Assembly (NCBI RefSeq): GCF_022581195.2
Contig: NC_061466.1
Location: 8,804,001 to 8,868,000, forward strand
Direction of reading: 5' to 3'
Origin: Helicoverpa zea
Lineage: Eukaryota > Arthropoda > Insecta > Lepidoptera > Noctuidae
DNA length: 64,000 nucleotides
Part shown: one piece after another, positions 45,914 through 58,600 of the stretch
How the letters are laid out: each line of letters begins with the position of its first letter
How positions within the stretch are numbered: the stretch's first letter is position 1
The notes under the pieces: generated by a model
What the model was told of the DNA's origin: nothing
What the model saw: the letters and a program-made list of their open reading frames with translations, nothing else
The model's database searches: none
Made by a program: the position numbers and the translations under genes

Positions 45914-48900
45914 TCAAGTACCACAGTTAAGTAGTAAACTTCTAATTTCATGGTTCAGGTGTTTGAGCAAATCTTCGTCCGGGTTGTCTTGTTGTACTAG
46001 GCGGTCGCGTTGAGCTATCAACTCGTTTATTCTCTCGTTCATCGGATTTTTTGGGGCGTTCCTGCAATGATAATTTTTCATTCTATTAATATTTTAAGGT
46101 GAACTAACTCAGTAATTTTAAAAATTGATTTTGTCAATTTCTGAGAAGAAAGATGTATGAGATAGCTTTTCCACAAGTAGATTTTGTACATAGAACGAGC
46201 GGGATGGAACTGTTATTTTTCAATTGTCACCAACGCCTGTATGTAAGTCGCGGAAAATATGCTGGTTTGAAGCGCTCTTATAAGTAAAGCTTTATACATT
46301 TACTTACTTGAGATCATTGTACATTCCTAATTCATCTGGGCCGGCAGGATCTGTGGAATTGACCATTATTAAATTATTACACATTTTACTGTTATGATAT
46401 TGCAATGGCTTTATTTATTAACGACTAGCTGTTCCTCGCGATTTGACCCGCGTCCCGATGTATCAGCAACAGCCGGATTAAAACTAGCCTGGTTTTTATA
46501 AAATTTGTTTATATGTAGTGTAAAAATTTAAAATTTAAATCAGATCGGTAGTTTGGGCTTGAAAGTGAACAGACAGACAGTTGGACATACAGAGTTACTT
46601 CCACATTTATAATATTAGTAGCAGAAATAAACTAACTTATAATAGAATGCGTGTTGAGTGTCGGCGTGTTGGCGAGTATGTCGACGTAGAAATCGTCCTT
46701 CAACTTTTTCAAGTCAACTGGAATTGAATTCACGCTGTTTTCATCTTGGTCTTCTATTGGCTCCAATCTGTAATAAAATTGAAACTGGTTATATTTCGCT
46801 GTCTGTTTCACCCGCTTCCCAAGAGACCTACTTACCGCATTTGTGTTCATGTGTTATTCTGATGTATAAGCTATTATTGCAGACTTTCATCAAAATTAAT
46901 TCCATAGTTTTTCATGCAAACTTTCGCATACTTTAGTGAGATTATAAAATATGAGTATAGCTATAGGAGGACTGTGTAGGATTATTGATTAAAAAAATAT
47001 ATTGAGTTGTCTTTAGTTCAATCATCATTCTCCGAGCCTTTTCCCCAACTATGTTGGGGTCGGCTTCCAGTCTAACCGGATGTAGCTGAGTACCAGTGCT
47101 TTACAAGAAGTAACTGCCCTGCCTGACCTCCTCAACCCAGTTACCCGGGCAATACCCCTTGGTTAGACTGGTGTCAGACTTACTGGCTTCTGACTACCCG
47201 TGACAACTGTCTTTAGTTCAATACCCAACCGACTTCATAACAGTAAGAATTAATTACCCCATCTCCCCCAGCTGTTTCCTGTCCTCCTGCAGCTGAGTAA
47301 GCATCTGCCTCCTGGTGGATAGCTTGACGAGATGCAGCTCTCTGACAGCTCGTCCCCACTGCTCCTTGAAGAACGACTTGGACTGCACCGCGCTGTCTAA
47401 CTTCTCTTCTAGGTAGCGCTGGGGAATAGATATAGAAAAATGTTAGTCGTCATTTTAATAATTTTCTTACCAATAAAAGCACATGAAGTGATGAAGAGCG
47501 GTTTTATGGGCTGCGTTTTGTAAAATTGGCCTAGTGAAAAGTGCTGATTTTATGTGGAATAAATAACTTTTTATCTTAAGCTTTTCTCTAATCTGTCAGA
47601 AAATGACAACTAGTGGTCGGAACGCATATCTATCGGAGCCGAAAGCGCCGAAGAAACCGCATTGCCTTTATTGCCTTTGCAAATCTGGTGACGACACCCG
47701 AATTGTGAGATGTGCAGTTTCTTATGTTGTTATAGAATATTCTAAAATCTTTTCATGCGGCGTATTTTATTTATTTCTTTCCTTATGATAGATGTGCCTT
47801 CATTACTTGGATTTTTGTGTTTGGTGTCTGACATAATATAACGCCAAACTTTAAACAATAGGATATGAAAAATGTAGCAACTTACCAGTTCTTGTATGAG
47901 ACTCGCAGTTTGATCCTTTGTAAGGCCTGAATATCGGCTCTCGCATTCCTTTTCAGTGTTCTTTATATTGTTCTGAAAAACATACATTGGTATGTAATGT
48001 TTATATGGTACTCAACTTCCTGATGTGACCTTATTGATATTATAATTAAACCGGTTTCTAACTAACCAAGGATAGATTGAGGAAGGATTGTCCATTTATC
48101 GAAGAAGGCTCAATAGCCTTATAAATAATAATGGACAATAGAATTTTTAAAATCGGATCCGTAGTTCCCGAGATTAACTCGTTCAAGCATAAGTACTAAC
48201 TCTTCAGCTTTATAATAACCTAGTAATTAAAAAAGAATATTTTTTAAGTTATCTGTACTCATAATTAACCTACCTTCAACAATTCCACTTGTTTCTGCAG
48301 CTGCTGCACCTTAACCTCCAGCTCTTCGACCCTCATATCCTTGAGCTTGAGCTGATGGTTCATGTCGTCCTCCATCTTCTGCGACGCCTCGCGTAGCTCC
48401 TGGTACTTCGCCGTGTAGTGAGATTCTAGAGCTTTCTTCGCTTCATGCAGCTGAAATGTTTGAATATACATATATGATAATATAATCCGTTTGAGTAAAA
48501 ATGAATAATGTTGACAGGACTTTTCCTACAAATCGATATAGTGTCTGGCTTAAAGGTTTTCAATTCTCTAATGCCCTAAAAAAACAGTTAACAGTTTTTT
48601 CAGTATACCTTTCAAATGTCAAAAATATCGCCGTTCTATCCACCCACGTTTTCTCTTTATCACATACCTATTCTTTTTATGATGAAGAAGAAAAGACAAA
48701 CTTCAGTGCAAAGATGAGGAAATTCATCGAAGTCAGTCGTCTTTCGGTAACGCAAACACATACAAAAAACTCCCCCAGTCATGGCATTGCAGCAATGCCA
48801 TGACTGGGGGAGTGCAATGCCATTGCTCTATATTACTTAGTTTACATAACTCTACTTATTATTACAATATAACTTGTATACAATACCTTCTTCTCCCTAT

Positions 48901-49652
48901 CAGTGTTGCGGTACCCCCGGAGCCGGAAGTCGTCAGTAGCTCGGCTGAGGTCAGCGGCTAAGTTGCGACATTGCTCTATGCCTTTACTTAGTTTACATTC
49001 TAGTTCCACTTGCTTTTTAGCCCATTCTTTGGCTAGAAGTTCTAGGTGGTATTCTTCTTTGCGTTTCAGCTGAAATGAGGAAGAAAAAGAATTAAGGTTC
49101 CCTATCAATATCATTTACACTTGGCTAAGTTGCCGAGCCAAAGGGAGTCTCTCAAGTACACGAGTGTCTGGGTTCGTTTGCAGGTCAAGCAATTGTCAGT
49201 GTAACTTCTAAGATATAAATATGTATTTTCCAAGTGCCAAGTGTTTCTATGCCAATGACTGAGTAAATATGAGGGAAAACATATTGAAGAAATCTGAACT
49301 TTGAAGTCTAAAATCGCCTCCGCCCCGAGCAAGCGTGGTGATTAACGCTCAATCGTTTTCTGTATGAACAGAGATATACAGTGGGACAATAAAATTCCAG
49401 ATGATGAGTAATTTAAAAATAAATAAATATTAAGTATCCAAATGTGTAAATTATATGGAATAAAGAGATATAAAAAATTATTTAAATTACATCTAAGTTT
49501 AGGCTTTATTGACTGTGTTTAGCAATTTATTTGTATACTAACTTGACATTTAAACATTTCCTGTTGTTTCTCCTTCCAATCCTCGAGCTCGTCCACAAAC
49601 TTCTGCATGATGGCGTCGCGTTCTATTGCTGGGATCGTCATCTTTACCATAT
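45914..49652 (-). CDS. Cep120: Cep120 exons 14-21: C-terminal coiled coil
   Basis: Residues 545-890. Heptad-rich charged helices: FVDELEDWKEKQQEMFKCQL (exon 14), LELLAKEWAKKQVELECKLS (exon 15), DMRVEELEVKVQQLQKQVEL (exon 16), YLEEKLDSAVQSKSFFKEQW (exon 18), then a short break (exons 19-20) and the conserved C-terminal helix with stop at 45914. The whole matches the dimerising, centriole-targeting coiled coil of CEP120. Exons 15-17 have lengths divisible by three (183, 177, 87 nt), so skipping them would keep the frame. Confidence 0.92.
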
Positions 49653-52600
49653 CTGTTTATTGTAAAACATATAGTTTTGTTAGTTAAGTTAAACTATTCA
49701 TAACTAATAACATAAAAAACAGATTAATTTTTATAAAGTCCTACCTTTCTCGTTATGCGTAATACAAGTGTCACTTTTGCTTGTTTCTAGTTTGTCTGGC
49801 CTGAAACACATTATTTACATTAAAGTATATAAGTGAGTAACTTATATACCTAAGTACCTAATTTGTTTATCCAGTAGCGGGGCAAGACCAAAATTTGATG
49901 TGGGCAAGACAGATTTCGCGAGGCCCTGTTCTATGGCGACCTGAAGACGGATTCTTTAAAATAATAAAAACAAACGAAACAATTAACACTGCCTTTTTTT
50001 CATAAAAATACAAATTAGATTAAAGTCGCTGGCAGAAACTAGTATTGAATAACACGTTTCCATTTAGTGCCGGTTTTAACTCTACCAGCGCCCTGGGCGA
50101 GATTTCTACGGCGCCCTCCAACTGCAATTCAACCCCATAGGAAAAACAGAGACATATGCAGTCACCGAATTTTTTTTGAAAAATGTAGCCCAATCGTACA
50201 TAAGTTATTGCTGGTTGGTTGGTGAAGGCAAAAATACGGGAACATAGCTTCTGATTACGCGAGCGAAGCGAGCGGTATTTTTTTTTGTAATATTGTAGAA
50301 CTCAAAACAAAATTTACTTAAAATTAAGCCCAAACGTACGTATAACTCTTTGTTGACGCCTATGTATTACAATTTTGGGACTTAAAGTAGTACCGTAAAT
50401 AAGAAAGTTCATATGGAAACTATAAGTTACTTTCATATTAATAAAAGGACTTAAAAACGACACTTAACTTTTTGCTAATGTAGACTAAAAAATGTTGACA
50501 CTAACAATGAAAACAACTATATAGTGAAGCAAGCCCGAAAATTTTTGAGTTTTGGATCAGGGCAACTGTGAAGTGAAGAAGGGAGCGCGAATTTTTGTGA
50601 ATATTGGGACATTAATAGTAGCTATATGTGATAAAAAATGTAAGTGTAAAGTAAAGAAATCGCGAGCGAAGCGAGCGCGAAAATTTTTGAGTTTTGGGAC
50701 ATAAAAGTAGTGTTTGTTCGAGAACATGTTTCACAACAAAATTGATTCATATCTTTTATTTTATTCTCGCTTTAAACATTTTTGAGGCGCGAGGCCCCTT
50801 GTACCGCGAGGCCGTAGGCGGTGGCCCACGTCGCCCACGCCTAGCGCCGCCTCTGTATTTATCACATTTTAGGCAAGAAGAAAAGAAGGGTGCTGATCGC
50901 GTCTATTTGTGTCTGTGGCACTGTAGCTCTTAACGGATGAACTGATTTGCAATGCTGTTTTTTTTTTTAATGAAAAATAAATCTAAGAATGGTAGCACTA
51001 ATCTGTTTAGGTTACTCTGTAGCTCTATAAACTATACCCACTTATTATCACCACGGCACGTGAGCAGGGTGTCACTAGCGCAATGGGGCACGGCGTCAGT
51101 ATCACACTGCACCTGCATGTCAGCAGTGGTGGGTCTGACGCGAGTCTGCAACAACTCTTGACTGACGGTTAACGACTCGTACATCTTCTTTATCAGTTCT
51201 GCTATCTCTGTGGATTGTAGGACCGTATCGCCGGATGCTGTTTTGTATCTGAAATTGTAGGTTTTAGTGTTGAAAATTGTGTTTTCAGTGAAAGGAGTTA
51301 ACTGCAGATAGAAATACTGAAAATGAAGTGCTTTAAAGTATTTCGTTTGGGAATACTATCTACTAAACAAAGCAAATTCAATTTTAGGTTTGGTTATAAC
51401 CAGCTGAGTATTATTTTTTTCCCGCGTGGCAGGCTCGCGATGACAGCGAGGCTGCCGCGCGTGGCAGGCTCGCGATGACAGCGAGGCTGCCGCGCGTGGC
51501 AGGCTCGCGATGACAGCGAGGCTGCCGCGCGTGGCAGCCTCGCGATGACAGCGAGGCTGCCGCGCGGGGCAGGCTCGCGATGACAGCGAGGCTGCCGCGC
51601 GTGGCAGGCTCGCGATGACAGCGAGGCTGCCGCGCGTGGCAGGCTCGCGATGACAGCGAGGCTGCCGCGCGTGGCAGGCTCGCGATGACAGCGAGGCTGC
51701 CGCGCGGGGCAGGCTCGCGATGACAGCGAGGCTGCCGCGCGTGGCAGGCTCGCGATGACAGCGAGGCTGCCGCGCGTGGCAGGCTCGCGATGACAGCGAG
51801 GCTGCCGCGCGTGGCAGGCTCGCGATGACAGCGAGGCTGCCGCGCGTGGCAGGCTCGCGATGACAGCGAGGCTGCCGCGCGTGGCAGGCTCGCGATGACA
51901 GCGAGGCTGCCGCGCGTGGCAGGCTCGCGATGACAGCGAGGCTGCCGCGCGTGGCAGGCTCGCGATGACAGCGAGGCTGCCGCGCGTGGCAGGCTCGCGA
52001 TGACAGCGAGGCTGCCGCGCGTGGCAGGCTCGCGATGACCGCGAGGCTGCCGCGCGTGGCAGGCTCGCGATGACAGCGAGGCTGCCGCGCGTGGCAGGCT
52101 CGCGATGACAGCGAGGCTGCCGCGCGTGGCAGGCTCGCGATGACAGCGAGGCTGCCGCGCGTGGCAGGCTCGCGATGACAGCGAGGCTGCCGCGCGTGGC
52201 AGGCTCGCGATGACAGCGAGGCTGCCGCGCGTGGCAGGCTCGCGATGACAGCGAGGCTGCCGCGCGTGGCAGGCTCGCGATGACAGCGAGGCTGCCGCGC
52301 GTGGCAGGCTCGCGATGACAGCGAGGCTGCCGCGCGTGGCAGGCTCGCGATGACAGCGAGGCTGCCGCGCGTGGCAGGCTCGCGATGACAGCGAGGCTGC
52401 CGCGCGTGGCAGGCTCGCGATGACAGCGAGGCTGCCGCGCGTGGCAGGCTCGCGATGACAGCGAGGCTGCCGCGCGTGGCAGGCTCGCGATGACAGCGAG
52501 GCTGCCGCGCGTGGCAGGCTCGCGATGACAGCGAGGCTGCCGCGCGTGGCAGGCTCGCGATGACAGCGAGGCTGCCGCGCGTGGCAGGCTCGCGATGACA

Positions 52601-55600
52601 GCGAGGCTGCCGCGCGTGGCAGGCTCGCGATGACAGCGAGGCTGCCGCGCGTGGCAGGCTCGCGATGACAGCGAGGCTGCCGCGCGTGGCAGGCTCGCGA
52701 TGACAGCGAGGCTGCCGCGCGTGGCAGGCTCGCGATGACAGCGAGGCTGCCGCGCGTGGCAGGCTCGCGATGACAGCGAGGCTGCCGCGCGTGGCAGGCT
52801 CGCGATGACAGCGAGGCTGCCGCGCGTGGCAGGCTCGCGATGACAGCGAGGCTGCCGCGCGTGGCAGGCTCGCGATGACAGCGAGGCTGCCGCGCGTGGC
52901 AGGCTCGCGATGACAGCGCGGCTGCCGCGCGTGGCAGGCTCGCGATGACAGCGAGGCTGCCGCGCGTGGCAGGCTCGCGATGACAGCGAGGCTGCCGCGC
53001 GTGGCAGGCTCGCGATGACAGCGAGGCTGCCGCGCGTGGCAGGCTCGCGATGACAGCGAGGCTGCCGCGCGTGGCAGGCTCGCGATGACAGCGAGGCTGC
53101 CGCGCGTGGCAGGCTCGCGATGACAGCGAGGCTGCCGCGCGTGGCAGGCTCGCGATGACAGCGAGGCTGCCGCGCGTGGCAGGCTCGCGATGACAGCGAG
53201 GCTGCCGCGCGTGGCAGGCTCGCGATGACAGCGAGGCTGCCGCGCGTGGCAGGCTCGCGATGACAGCGAGGCTGCCGCGCGTGGCAGGCTCGCGATGACA
53301 GCGAGGCTGCCGCGCGTGGCAGGCTCGCGATGACAGCGAGGCTGCCGCGCCCTCTTGGGGATAGTTTCCACGCGCGGCAAATGGACACGCCTATTCGCAA
53401 GTAGGTATATCGTTTTAGGTAAGGCATTTTTGGTTGCCTATCTATACTAATATTATAAAGCTGAAGAATTTGTTTGTTTGTTTGAGCGCGCTAATCTCAA
53501 AAACTACTGGACCGATCTTTCAGTGTAGATAGATAGCCCATTTATCGAGGAAGGCTATAGGCTTTTTATCCGGGTTCGTGCCGTGGTTCCTACGGGATGC
53601 AGGTGAAACCGCTGACAGAAGCTAATACTAAATAAAAAATAAGTTTTACCTAGCAGTATTAGTAGCGGAGAGGTTAGTATAGGCCACTCCTCCCACATCC
53701 CTGGCGACGTTGGTGCAGCTGCCGGCGCGGAAGTCCAGGATGTGTTCCTGAGGAACCGCCTCCCGACGCCGACCGCTCTCCAGGTGAGTGGCGCTGCGAG
53801 CCGTCAGGTTGTTTGGTTTCTTCTGGGGAATATAATGTATGAAAGTTACAATATGCTGGCTAAAACATGATGATGGACACTGCAGGTGGGGTAAGACCCG
53901 GAAGAGATGGCGTATCGATCTGGAAATTTACCAATGAAACTATTGCCTGTTCAACGGATCCGTAAGTGTGAGAGGTGTCTACTAGCATCGGCCAGCGGTT
54001 TCGACCGCTTCTTAAGGGAACTACTTGCCGCAACCAGATAAAAATTAGTAGTAAGTATGTTATTCTGATCTATTCAGTAGTTATTATGTGAAAGAGAAGA
54101 AGTAGAACCAATAGAATAGAATTATACAACGTCGTCACACCTCCTACTCGTACTTTGTGCCATATTTTAAGCTAAAGAGGTAGATTAAACTATAAGAAAT
54201 ATTACCTGCACTTCCTGTTTAACTCCAAGATACTTTAGAGACATTTCCACATCAACAAATGGTCTTCTGCCATAATCTAACGCAGGCGTATCATCACATC
54301 TCAGTATAAAACATCTCTCGTGTATCGTTAGAGCTCCGTCACTGTTACAGAACTTGTCCACAAAGTGCTGAATGTCTTCTGTGGGTATTAGCTTGCGGAG
54401 ATCCATGCTGCAGATGCCTGGAAATAATATTTTAAAATGATGTACGAATATGAAAAGGATAGTGGAATTAAAGACCACTTTCTATGAAGTAAAGGGAGTA
54501 CTGTTTTTACCTCATGATTTTTAAGCAAGCAAAGGAAAAAGAGGAGTGATTAAGCTTTAATGTGTATTTATTTATGGTATCGTAACTCCCAAACGAATGA
54601 ACCAGTTTATGCAGTTTACTGAGTCGTAGGTAATTTTTCGTAGGTAAAGTATCACCTCGATGTTGTTAGGTTTGAAGTTATCTTAGAAATATGTCTGATT
54701 GAACTACATGATTTATGAATTTACTAGCTTCCTATGTCCTTTTCCCGGGTCTAACCTATCTTTCCTCTAATTTTTAGCTTAAGCGGTTCAACCATTCTCG
54801 AGTTATAAAATGTGTAACTAACACGATAAAGGACCATGGGCAAAAATGTATGAAGCCTGGGCTCACCCACCAACAGAGATGAGACCACTTTGAATATACT
54901 TGTAAAGCACTAAATATAAAGACTTAAACTCATTTTTGCGAAGAATCCATTGGGTTATTTTGCTATAAATATTTTTCTCCGACCATAAATAAAAACTAAT
55001 ATTTTGCAAAAAGTAGTGCTGTTATGGCATTGTAGGTTTTGTTATTGAACACCTTTAATTAGTTTTAATTCCAGGTTTAATGTATACATAAAAAATAAAA
55101 CAGCTGCTAACAGTTAAAATTATTTTTGTTAACATTTCAATCAATATCAATAATAATGTCGTCTAAATATCCTGCCGGTGGATTAAATTGTGAGTGCCTG
55201 CCTAACCCTAGATACCATATTATTGAAATGATATGAGCACAACTTCCTACTGTGCGTCTACCTGTTAGACACGAGCAGTAAGGGTCATGGCACAGTATAG
55301 CGGCACCGCAACAGCACGGCTCCACACCAGCATAAGTTGTCATTCAATTTAGAGCATTAAATCGTGTATATTATAATATATTTCGTAATGTCAATATGAA
55401 AAAGCCAACGGCGAGCAGTCAGCGCGCTTGCCGCTACCACACAACTCGGCTCGCAGCCCGCGTGCTGCAAGCGAGCGGACCTCATGCGTACAGCGCGCCG
55501 ACGGCACGCTCATTACGCGCCGACTCTGAGTCGGCAGCGAAACAACGTCATTACGTCGTGTTCAATCATAACTATCTTAAAATAATATTGAGTTTGCGGT

Positions 55601-58600
55601 GACAGCAAGCTTACACCTCGCGGCCGGCGCGCGGTCGGCGAGCTTGCACCTTGCGGACAACGCGTAGTTAGCGCGCTGGCAGCTAGCCGTAGTCTTAATT
55701 CGAGGCGACGCCGTGCTGCAGCCGTGCTGTTGCGGTGCCGCTATAATGTGCTATGACCTTAATACTGAGCGATGGCATCTCGAGCCATTTCGTTTCTGTT
55801 AACCAGAATGTATACGTAATATGTACGTGCACGAACATCTCTTGACTGTATTCTTCCTCTTAATAGCCACACATTTTGGTGATGGATATTGCATGCTGCT
55901 AAATAATTTAATTCATTTTCACGACATACTTCTATCGTATATAAATTATAAACCATTGCGTAAATGTTCGCTGCAATATGATTTAGCAAGTTCCATTTGA
56001 TATGACCCAAGCGATATCATGAAAATCTCGTTTATTGTTAGCCGAGGGAAGTCTTCCAGCTGATTTGCTTCCAATGTAATGCTCTTTGTCTATTTAGGTT
56101 CCTCAGTTGTACATAGTCGTTCAAAAGATTAGGTGTATGGAGTCCTATATTGGGTATTCTTAATATTTCATTTGCATGTCAGCTATAACAATGGCTTTTG
56201 TATTTTCTTCGTTGCCAAACAAGCCTTTTGGTAATAGCAGGTTTCTTTGCAGTATATTTTCTCGCGAAATATGGCTAATACCAAGGTGTCTGCTAACGAA
56301 GTCATTCATTAAACATTGTCTGGCTATTGCAAGTTTTCGTTCCAGGGTTCGGCGAGATATATTAAACAATGTTGACAATCTCTCGTTTGACTCTCCTGTT
56401 CTTAGTTTCGTCATATAGATACCGAGGACAGTCCGTGGACGATTTCTTCTTTGTGCTAGAGATGGAGTCTCCTGATGTCTCCTATGGATGTTCCTGAGTT
56501 TATACGCCACCGACTTCTATGCCGATGCACCTAAGAATAGTTTTTTTTTTTGCTTTTCAGTGTTTTTGGGAGTCGGTTTTATTTTTTTGTAATTTTTTTT
56601 TTATTTTTGGCTTTTCAGTGACAATCATAGTTGTCACTATGCGCATTTGTGGAAAGTTCTCATCAATACGAATAATATAAGCCCAAACACGAGGTAGTTT
56701 ACATATTCAGTTGTCGAGTTCCCTCGACCTTCTCCGGTCTCCATCATCAGGTCAGCTCCAAACCTTCACTGTTGCATAGTGTTATCAAACGTACACCTCA
56801 TTGTCAAGTTTTTAACCTATGCACGCCTACAATTTTTGAAAGTTGCCCTCGATTTCTCAGGGTTTCCATCATCAGATCCTGACCTGGTGATGAAGGTGGT
56901 CCCATAATCCTAGCATAATCAAATCCTGTGAATCAGGTTTTATGTCATGAACAACCAAGCGCACTACGACTCCTAACAATTCTTTTTCTACAAAACCTGT
57001 TTAGGTGCATATCTTTTTTTTGCCATGGAATTGAAGGTAGTGCCCATAGTAACAATTTTAGTACAAACAAAAACCTTCATAACGGCATATGCTATAACTC
57101 TGTTGGACAATGAGCCCATTTTGACTCATGGTCCTTTTTATATACAGTAATTACATATTCTAATCTAACTTACCAACATCATTCTCAGCAGCACAGACCC
57201 TAGTGACCAGATGCGGACACTCAGCGAAGTACCGGCTCAGTGTGGCCAGGTCGGACGCCAGCCGGAGTGATGTTCGCTGGTTGAACTGCACGTGGCTACC
57301 GCCGTTACTGCTTAGAGAGGCTGCTACCCTGGTACATGGAAGACGAGTTTGTAAGGGGTTTTGGTGTAAATATATAAGTTGGTAGTTGTTGACCCGGCAA
57401 ACTTCATATGGTTAAACTTTCTCTAGACCTTTACAGATAAATTTAAAACCAAATAAAGCCAAATCGGTCCAGCCATTCTCGAATTTCAGTGAGACCAACG
57501 CACAGCAATTCATTTTAAATTTATTTTATGTGAATAAAATATAGTTCTACTAGCTGGTTTCATCCGCGTTCCACGGAAACTACTTATTTCCCATACCCGG
57601 ATAAAATTTAACCTACCTATATCACGAGATAGTGTTGCTCCGTACCAGTGAAAATTTTATTAAATTGGCTCCATAGTTTCTGGAGCATCAAACAAAACAT
57701 TATTTTTTTATTATTTTACTTCAGATAATACATACCTATCCGTGCTAATGTTGTGAGTGAACACGGAATATGTGACGTAGCAGTTCACTTCTCTATTCGC
57801 ATTTCTGTCAGGTAACAACTGAAACACACGGCATGATAATTTTAGTACAGTTTTGCAACACATTTTTACAGTACCTTATTTTATTTTTAAGTTACAGAAA
57901 TACTTGATTATGGCGACCAGCTTGACTGTCGGTCATGGCATGGCATATAATAGTGCAGATGCTTTTGCTTGGACACAGGTGCACTTCCTATTCCCTGTCT
58001 GCTTGCGATGGGACGGCAGTCCGACACCACCGGAGAGAGATCACAATCATGACCGTCATTGATGTGCTTTTACGGGATACACAGGTGTATCAATCACCAA
58101 CTTCCAAAGTACTTTGTGTTTGTTTAAAAAATAACATTTCCATATAAATGTACCCACTTATTTATACGTAAATACTTACCAAATCTAGATTCTCAACGGC
58201 ACCAATGACAAAGCTGAGCACAAACAGTTGTTTCCCCGCGCCGATCCTTATGAGTCCCTCGTCACACAACAACTGTGGTATTAAATCCGGTGATGATACT
58301 ACCCTCTTACTCTCTGATATGTATTCTTCTGTAAATAAATAACAAAAATAACATTAAGGCGCGTCCCCGAGCAAAACGCAGCGGAAGCCGTTTATTGTAC
58401 TGTTTTTTGAAGTCAACTTCTCTTTGTCTAAAACAAATACCAACTCATAAAAAATACATAAAAGGACAATGCCAGGGTCTGGGCTCATAGTTTGCCCAGC
58501 AATGGGAGTAGTTCCAGGGGGTTCCTTAGTGCACTCTGAACACGTAATGCAAATATTTTTGAAATCGCTCCCTGAGGTCCCGAGGAAAACCGGTTCAAAT

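Noticed and set aside
48265..49114. Separate small coiled-coil genes (68 and 90 codons) on the minus strand
   Set aside because: They are exons 16 and 15 of Cep120 read through their splice sites, not independent genes.
51423..53350. CRISPR-like array
   Set aside because: Repeats abut without spacers, the genome is insect nuclear DNA and there are no cas genes. It is a minisatellite.
51356..53427. Two overlapping minus-strand ORFs of 674 and 677 codons, Arg/Ala/Ser repeat proteins
   Set aside because: Both are translations of the 35-bp minisatellite in different frames. The same peptide repeats in each frame, with no independent coding signal, and the array lies in a Cep120 intron.
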